DNA of 6,086 bases. Source: Crocinitomicaceae bacterium (GTDB lineage: Bacteria > Bacteroidota > Bacteroidia > Flavobacteriales_D > Crocinitomicaceae). Where the stretch lies: positions 1 through 6,086 of the forward strand of contig JABSPC010000034.1 in NCBI GenBank assembly GCA_013215515.1. Direction: 5' to 3'. Numbering within the stretch: the stretch's first letter is position 1; each line of letters opens with the position of its first letter. The notes under the pieces are model-generated. The model saw only the letters and a list, made by a program, of their open reading frames with translations, was not told the DNA's origin and ran no database searches. The position numbers and the translations under genes were made by a program. This document shows, in pieces, positions 6,030 through 6,086 of this stretch.

Positions 6030-6086
6030 TTGAATATTCCTTGATCGCTTGACTCTGAATTCAATCTACAAATTGTAATTTCACAT

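Noticed and set aside
6029..6065. Possible terminator after the PKD gene: ATTGAAT (6029-6035) and ATTCAAT (6059-6065).
   Set aside because: The stem has only seven pairs with a single G-C, the loop is 23 bases, and no T-run follows. It is too weak to call.

Overview
The window reads as part of a Bacteroidota chromosome, most likely Flavobacteriales or a close marine or aquatic relative. Four things point there. The DNA is AT-rich. No gene has a Shine-Dalgarno-like site before its start. Matches to the Bacteroidota -7 promoter element TAnnTTTG lie upstream of the genes. The largest gene encodes a PKD-repeat protein ending in the type B sorting domain (CHU_C / gliding-motility-associated C-terminal family) used by the type IX secretion system (T9SS). 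The genus cannot be named from this sequence.

Layout. Positions 1-714 (minus) hold the 5' part of a gene for an exported protein of unknown function; it runs off the left edge. After a 148-base gap carrying that gene's probable promoter comes a complete minus-strand gene (863-2008) for a six-helix inner-membrane protein. Its C-terminal half matches the PqiA (paraquat-inducible protein A) family, with a large extra extracytoplasmic loop. A 289-base divergent intergenic region (2009-2297) follows, with a good promoter candidate facing right and a weaker one facing left. The rest (2298-6029, plus) is one 1243-residue gene: signal peptide, about thirteen tandem PKD-like modules and the C-terminal T9SS signal. 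The last 57 bases hold no gene and no convincing terminator.

How the genes relate. All three products are predicted to enter or cross the cell envelope: periplasmic or outer-membrane associated, inner-membrane, and cell-surface or secreted. Nothing shows a shared pathway. The PKD gene is transcribed away from the other two, and the two minus-strand genes are separated by a gap with its own promoter candidate, so this looks like three separate units.

I found no mobile element, CRISPR array, RNA gene, toxin-antitoxin pair or defence system, and nothing I would call a new system. The points most worth a second look are within the proteins: the regular cysteine pairs of the PKD array, its near absence of Lys and Arg, an Asp-rich insertion in module 7, and the unusual architecture of the PqiA-like protein.
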